A stretch of DNA of 38,234 nt from assembly GCA_021736185.1 (NCBI GenBank), contig JAIPGJ010000015.1, positions 1 through 38,234 on the forward strand, read 5' to 3'. This stretch comes from Fidelibacterota bacterium (GTDB taxonomy: Bacteria; Fidelibacterota; UBA8477; JABMPR01). Shown one piece after another: positions 34,588-38,234 of the stretch. Numbering within the stretch: position 1 is the first letter of the stretch; each line of letters opens with the position of its first letter. The notes under the pieces are model-generated. The model worked only from the letters and a program-made list of their open reading frames with translations. It did not search any database and had not been told where the DNA came from. A program made the translations under genes and the position numbers.

Positions 34588-35453
34588 TAGTCTCCAACAA
34601 TTTGATTCAGCTTGATAAAGACCTGACGATTGTCGTCCATAAACTTGAGTTTGATTTCGTGCATACCCTTGCCCAGCTTGATATCACAGCTGCGCCAGCT
34701 GCCTGGCACCACATCTTTTTGACCTTCCACCGTGGTGGCTTCAGAGCGGTCTGTGGAGAAATAGTAGGTGCCCACCAGTTTCCCGTTATCCAGAATCTGG
34801 ATGCGATAATCCTGTTCCCGTCCCATTTGAGGGCTAAAGCCCAGACGGCTGATGATCTCCAGATTAACTGGACCTTCCATGGTGACAAAAAGAGGGTGAT
34901 CCTTGGTCATGGCATAATAGCTGAGCCGTTTGTCCTGGTAGATGAGCTTGATGGGAGCTTCTTCGGAAAGTGCTTCCACCCGCTTTTTCTTACCCCGGGG
35001 ACCCTGACTCTCTTCAAGTACACGAACGACCATGGCTTGTCCACGTTTCTTGGGGCGCAGCGTGACCTGATTCACACCGGCTGGAATGGTGATATAATCG
35101 GTGGCAGATTTACTAAAGTAATGATTGGGATGCTGGGGCGACTTGACACCCCTGCTGTATTTTTGCTGATGATTCACTTGAATAGGCTGATTTCCATTGA
35201 GCTGAATTTCAAACTCAAAAGCCTGTGATTCGGACTTCTTACTGGTGAGCACAGCCCGAGAATATATTTTTAATCGCTGGGGGCCCTTGACCTTGTAAAT
35301 GAGGGATTCATCATCCAGGGCATAGTATGAACTGCGATTCCCTGAGACGATGAGGATATCTCGGAAGTTCTTGCCGTTTTCCGGCTTGATCACACCGGCC
35401 ATCACATTACCAAAGATCAGCAGGGAAATAAATATTTTCATAAAGGTCATCAT
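34587..35453 (-). CDS. Secreted/periplasmic protein with an internal duplication, unknown function
   Basis: 288 residues with a signal peptide (MKIFISLLIFGNVMAG; Met1, 2 or 5 could start). Two halves repeat each other. SSYYALDD...VKGPQRLKIYSR (41-66) matches LSYYAMTK...MEGPVNLEIISR (177-203), and ITIPAGVNQVTLRPKKRGQA (121-140) matches CDIKLGKGMHEIKLKFMDDN (256-275). A basic linker (GPRGKKKRVE) joins them. Each half looks like a beta-sandwich that could bind a ligand. The many Lys/Arg residues would suit an anionic partner such as polyglutamate; that is inference. The stop overlaps the barrel start by one base. A possible 34-residue ORF ends one base before its first ATG. I do not recognise the family. 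Confidence 0.78.
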   Translation of the reverse strand: MMTFMKIFISLLIFGNVMAGVIKPENGKNFRDILIVSGNRSSYYALDDESLIYKVKGPQRLKIYSRAVLTSKKSESQAFEFEIQLNGNQPIQVNHQQKYSRGVKSPQHPNHYFSKSATDYITIPAGVNQVTLRPKKRGQAMVVRVLEESQGPRGKKKRVEALSEEAPIKLIYQDKRLSYYAMTKDHPLFVTMEGPVNLEIISRLGFSPQMGREQDYRIQILDNGKLVGTYYFSTDRSEATTVEGQKDVVPGSWRSCDIKLGKGMHEIKLKFMDDNRQVFIKLNQIVGD

Positions 35454-35454
35454 A

Positions 35455-35559
35455 CTATTTCAACTCACTCCTCTCCCCGATCTTGAGAGATTTTTCATTT
35501 TCACAACGAATAAGACGAAGTTCACGAAGCGGGCATTTATATCGCTCTTCAAACATCAT
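35455..35559 (-). CDS. Possible small ORF (34 aa) between pgsW and the periplasmic protein gene
   Basis: ATG at 35559 (a second ATG follows at once), preceded by GAGGAG four bases upstream, runs for 34 codons to a TAG that is one base before the ATG of the next gene. The product begins MMFEERYKCPLRELRL and is charged, with two Cys and no signal or membrane segment. The strong ribosome site and tight stop-start spacing favour translation, perhaps as a leader coupling translation to the next gene. Against it, part of the coding sequence (TTCGTGAACTTCGT on the minus strand) resembles a low-complexity intergenic motif. Confidence 0.4.
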   Translation of the reverse strand: MMFEERYKCPLRELRLIRCENEKSLKIGERSELK

Positions 35560-35588
35560 GGTGCTCCTCTTCATATATCCTAACCCCA

Positions 35589-35640
35589 ACCTTCTACCTT
35601 CAAGCTTGGACTTTCGACTTTCGACCTTCTGACTTTCGAC
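35589..35640. repeat. Heptanucleotide tandem repeat (GACTTTC and variants) after pgsW
   Basis: Plus strand: GACTTTC (35609-35615), GACTTTC (35616-35622), GACCTTC (35623-35629), one extra T, GACTTTC (35631-35637), then GAC. More diverged units (CCTTCTA, CCTTCAA) precede it from 35589. The array abuts the stop codon of pgsW (35641-35643). It is the second period-7 array in the window, with a different unit from that at 6969-6993. Confidence 0.75.
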
Positions 35641-36759
35641 TCAAACATACGAATCCGGCTCATATTTCTCCAGATGATGTTTGATCTTTTGTTTACTATA
35701 CAGACCCACCGTAATAACCATACCCAATAATAAAATCAAGGCCAGACCCGTGGTCCAGGGATTATACTTCTCACTGGAATAAAAGGAGCCTACCCCCATC
35801 TCAGGAGTGGGTGTTGCCGCATAAGGATAGTCAAATTGGTCAAACATGGTGCGAATATTCAAAATATGAATCACGGGAACCCCTTCACGACCAAATTTGG
35901 CCATGACGCCGCCATTTTTCATGGATTCGAACTGCATGTGTTCCGTCAAACCGGGTGGGATTAATCGTGCATAGGCGGCATCACCCAGGACTGCCGCTCC
36001 CCCACCCACATTAATAAAAGCTTTATACTCATTGATGGGACGAGCCTCTTTATAAATATCCATGCGGCGTTGCACGGCATCGGCCAGGTCTTCACTGTTG
36101 ATAAAATCAACCTCATTGCGGGTGATGGTTTCCTGAATGAGTTCCCGACCTCGCGGACTCAGGCGCCGGCCAATATCCGAGCCCCCACCAATACTGGCTG
36201 CTCTGGTTTTAAAGGAGATGATGCTGCTATCATAAAGTGTTTTCTCCATGTCCAGCCAGGTGAAATCCTCGATATTGGCGCCCCATTGTGAAGCTCCCAC
36301 CGAGGCCAGAATCAGAGGGAATACTCCCATTTCTTCCAGGGCGCAGACCACGGCCAGATTGCCACCGGGCATGGATCCGGTGAGGGTCACGGCGACGGTA
36401 TCCCCACGGGTCACACCGGCCCGGTTGAGATAGTCCACCAGCATGGCTGCTATATTGGGGTCAAGAACCGATATCTTGGAGTCCAGGTCGCCTTCATCGG
36501 TGGTAATATAGGTGAATTGACGACCAATTAGTCCCGTCTCATTGGGGTCATTAATATCATCCATAAAGATGGCCGCTTTGCCCCGTGAGTCTTTTAAAAG
36601 CTCCATGGCTTGGGCCATCCTCTGGGCCGCAGCGATTTTTATCTCGTAGGCCGGTTGCCTGACCTCTACTGTCAATGAACTGGCCGTATAAAAGACCACG
36701 AGGGAAACCAGGGCCATGGCTACCAGAACTTCGATACGTTGAATGGCTGGCCTAAACAT
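35641..36759 (-). CDS. pgsW: Poly-gamma-glutamate system protein PgsW
   Basis: 372 residues anchored by an N-terminal membrane helix (about 9-30) and a C-terminal one (about 340-360; NPWTTGLALILLLGMVITVGL), with a large extracytoplasmic domain between them. Landmarks include GDTVAVTLTGSMPGGNLAV, SIGGGSDIGRRLS and FINVGGGAAVLG, which are Gly-rich loops of a possible Rossmann-like core. I assign it to the poly-gamma-glutamate system protein family (TIGR04332 type) from its position behind pgsB-pgsC and this layout. Biochemical role is unknown; it may replace the PgsA/CapA component that is missing here. It starts inside the end of pgsC (8-nt overlap), so the three are translationally coupled. 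Confidence 0.85.
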   Translation of the reverse strand: MFRPAIQRIEVLVAMALVSLVVFYTASSLTVEVRQPAYEIKIAAAQRMAQAMELLKDSRGKAAIFMDDINDPNETGLIGRQFTYITTDEGDLDSKISVLDPNIAAMLVDYLNRAGVTRGDTVAVTLTGSMPGGNLAVVCALEEMGVFPLILASVGASQWGANIEDFTWLDMEKTLYDSSIISFKTRAASIGGGSDIGRRLSPRGRELIQETITRNEVDFINSEDLADAVQRRMDIYKEARPINEYKAFINVGGGAAVLGDAAYARLIPPGLTEHMQFESMKNGGVMAKFGREGVPVIHILNIRTMFDQFDYPYAATPTPEMGVGSFYSSEKYNPWTTGLALILLLGMVITVGLYSKQKIKHHLEKYEPDSYV

Positions 36760-37201
36760 GAATCACCCCGCCGCTGATCAACATGACAGCCAATTGGACA
36801 ATGGTAGCCGTAATAATAATCACACTCAAGGTTCTCACAATCCCCTGGCGATCCATCCAGGATGCGATCAATCCAGGGATGATATATCCGATGGTGTAAA
36901 AATCAAAGCCCATGGACTGGAACTCAACCGCCAGATAATTTCTGGAGATATAGCCGAAGAAAAACCCCAGCAGGAGTGACAGCACCAGGCGACGTTTGCC
37001 ATAGATGAGCAGGAATTGGGATAAACCCTGAACAATCAGGAAAACCAGGATGGAGATGGCGAAAGTAGCAATCACGCGCAGGGGATCATGGAGATACATG
37101 GCAATATATCCAGGTACGATGATACCACCAGCGGTTACACCCAACCACTCCGTGAGCCAGAGACTCAGGATGATGCCCAATCCGATGGCAATTTCAATCA
37201 T
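36752..37201 (-). CDS. pgsC: Poly-gamma-glutamate synthase membrane subunit PgsC/CapC
   Basis: 149 residues, four or five membrane helices, with the CapC signature LTEWLGVTAGGIIVPGYIAM at 15-34 and a second IGYIIPGLIASWMDRQG. PgsC joins PgsB in the membrane to polymerise glutamate through gamma-carboxyl linkages. Length matches the family. Its ATG overlaps the TGA of pgsB (ATGA), the classic arrangement in pgs/cap operons. Confidence 0.94.
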   Translation of the reverse strand: MIEIAIGLGIILSLWLTEWLGVTAGGIIVPGYIAMYLHDPLRVIATFAISILVFLIVQGLSQFLLIYGKRRLVLSLLLGFFFGYISRNYLAVEFQSMGFDFYTIGYIIPGLIASWMDRQGIVRTLSVIIITATIVQLAVMLISGGVIHV

Positions 37202-38234
37202 TTGTGAACCCGATATTTTTTTAATTCGTCAAGTATTTGAAAGCCGCTCCCCACAATATTTCCGATTCCAAAAATCAGCGTATTGCCTTTTTGGGATAAT
37301 AATTTTTTTGCGAAAAGGGCTGCACTTTCGCTTTCTGAGAACTGTTCAACCTGGCCCTTGATCTTCGAAAAATAGGGCTTTTCAAAGCGTTCCATTTTAT
37401 CACCACGGATAAACAGTGAGTCTGGCTTGATATCCTGGATAATCAATTCCAATAGCTGTGAAGTCCGACTCACCCGGTCAGACCGCGTATTTAAAAAAGC
37501 ACAAATATTTTCGTGGTCCAGACTGGGATGCTGCCTGATCATATTCCAAATGGTTTTGGTAGACTGAGGATCGTTGGCAGCAAAGGCATTGACCAGGGAA
37601 AACTGGCGACCCTCCATTTCAAGGGTCCAGATACGCAAAGCGCCCGGGTCGGGTTGTGCTTTACGCATCCCATCCAGGGCTTGTTCTCGGGGAATACCCA
37701 GGGATTCACAGACAGCCAGGGAGAGGGCCACATTCTCGGGATGTTCGATATGATTAAAGCCCAGCATGTCCTCATGACTGACGCCCCCATCGGTGACGGC
37801 ATTCACTTCAGTCCCCCGCTTGGCGGCTACTTTTTTAAATATATCCAGCTTGTCCTGTTCAGCCGTAAAAAGATGTCCTTTGAAAGGGATGGTGTTGGAG
37901 AGTGACATGGCAATATCCTGGAGACGGTGTCCCATTTCTTCAATATGGTCCAGACGGGCGTTGGTAATGACACTGTGGGTCGATTTAACCATTTGCTGCT
38001 CGGTGATCCACTGATACTGAGGTTGCACGGCCATACATTCCAGAACCACGGCCTGGGGTCGAAAGCGGCTGAAGTAGCGTAAAAACCTGACCTGCTCGCC
38101 AATACTGGCCTTCTGGAGCCGATGAATTTTGCGGTCTTTGCCTTCCAGATCCAGGATACGGGGATCGGAACCGGTGGTCTTGCCCAAAACAGAGTAGTCA
38201 GCCTCTCGTAGCCCGGCACTGATGAGTCTGGTTA
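37198..38234 (-). CDS. pgsB: Poly-gamma-glutamate synthase ATP-dependent ligase PgsB/CapB (5' end outside window)
   Basis: The frame runs off the right edge (first full codon at 38232), so the N-terminus with the P-loop is missing; a TTG at 38187 is internal, not the start. The visible 344 or so residues match the Mur-ligase-like PgsB: TRLISAGLREADYSVLGK then TTGSDPRI, AVVLECMAVQPQYQWI, MVKSTHSVITNARLDHIEEMG, and a C-terminal GNTLIFGIGNIVGSG. PgsB activates the growing chain's carboxyl group with ATP and adds glutamate. With pgsC and pgsW it forms a coupled operon. No capA/pgsA or pgsE is seen downstream; upstream genes are outside the window. Confidence 0.95.
   Translation of the reverse strand, partial: TRLISAGLREADYSVLGKTTGSDPRILDLEGKDRKIHRLQKASIGEQVRFLRYFSRFRPQAVVLECMAVQPQYQWITEQQMVKSTHSVITNARLDHIEEMGHRLQDIAMSLSNTIPFKGHLFTAEQDKLDIFKKVAAKRGTEVNAVTDGGVSHEDMLGFNHIEHPENVALSLAVCESLGIPREQALDGMRKAQPDPGALRIWTLEMEGRQFSLVNAFAANDPQSTKTIWNMIRQHPSLDHENICAFLNTRSDRVSRTSQLLELIIQDIKPDSLFIRGDKMERFEKPYFSKIKGQVEQFSESESAALFAKKLLSQKGNTLIFGIGNIVGSGFQILDELKKYRVHK

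Noticed and set aside
35589-35640. CRISPR-like array
   Set aside because: Units are 7 nt and contiguous without spacers; this is a short tandem repeat.

Overview
The window reads as chromosomal DNA of a Gram-negative bacterium of the Fibrobacterota-Chlorobi-Bacteroidota (FCB) superphylum, most like Candidatus Marinimicrobia/Neomarinimicrobiota or a close relative. Three things point there. Four secreted proteins end in a type IX secretion (T9SS) type A-like sorting domain with a YPNPF(N) core. There are three gingipain-like (C25) proteins, two of them with dockerin modules. The intergenic DNA carries TTCGA-type and heptameric repeats. The phylum is an inference; no rRNA or marker tree is available here.

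Left part (1-10.9 kb) is housekeeping: a PAS/HisKA_3 sensor kinase cut by the window edge and lacking a visible start codon; tRNA-Gly(CCC); a stand-alone B12-dependent ribonucleotide reductase (nrdJ) with a promoter candidate and a strong terminator; and a minus-strand run M50 protease > small membrane protein > ftcD > mutL > miaA. miaA is flanked on both sides by repeat elements. Divergent from this run are an SDR-like protein lacking the catalytic Tyr/Lys and a YkgJ-type cysteine-cluster protein.

From 10.9 kb to the right edge every gene is on the minus strand. In transcription order, right to left: poly-gamma-glutamate synthase genes pgsB (partial), pgsC and pgsW, overlapping one another; a heptamer repeat array; a possible 34-residue ORF; a periplasmic protein with an internal duplication; a probable outer-membrane beta-barrel; a lipoprotein; a C25-like protein ending in a dockerin; a 999-residue repeat (beta-propeller-like) protein; an M14 metallocarboxypeptidase; a second C25-like protein; a third C25-like protein with dockerin and sorting domain; then an OmpR-type response regulator, its sensor kinase, an FKBP prolyl isomerase, a thioredoxin-like protein and a TRM11-like methyltransferase.

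The most interesting part is 32.4-38.2 kb. The inner-membrane polyglutamate machinery (PgsB/C/W) is followed at once by genes for a periplasmic protein, an outer-membrane barrel and a lipoprotein, with start/stop overlaps or very short gaps. This looks like a candidate envelope-spanning route for exporting or anchoring a poly-gamma-glutamate-like polymer in a two-membrane cell. It adjoins a set of large secreted proteins that share a roughly 200-residue module I cannot name. All three C25 proteins keep the nucleophile-like Cys but have Trp or Tyr where gingipains have the catalytic His, so their protease activity is uncertain.
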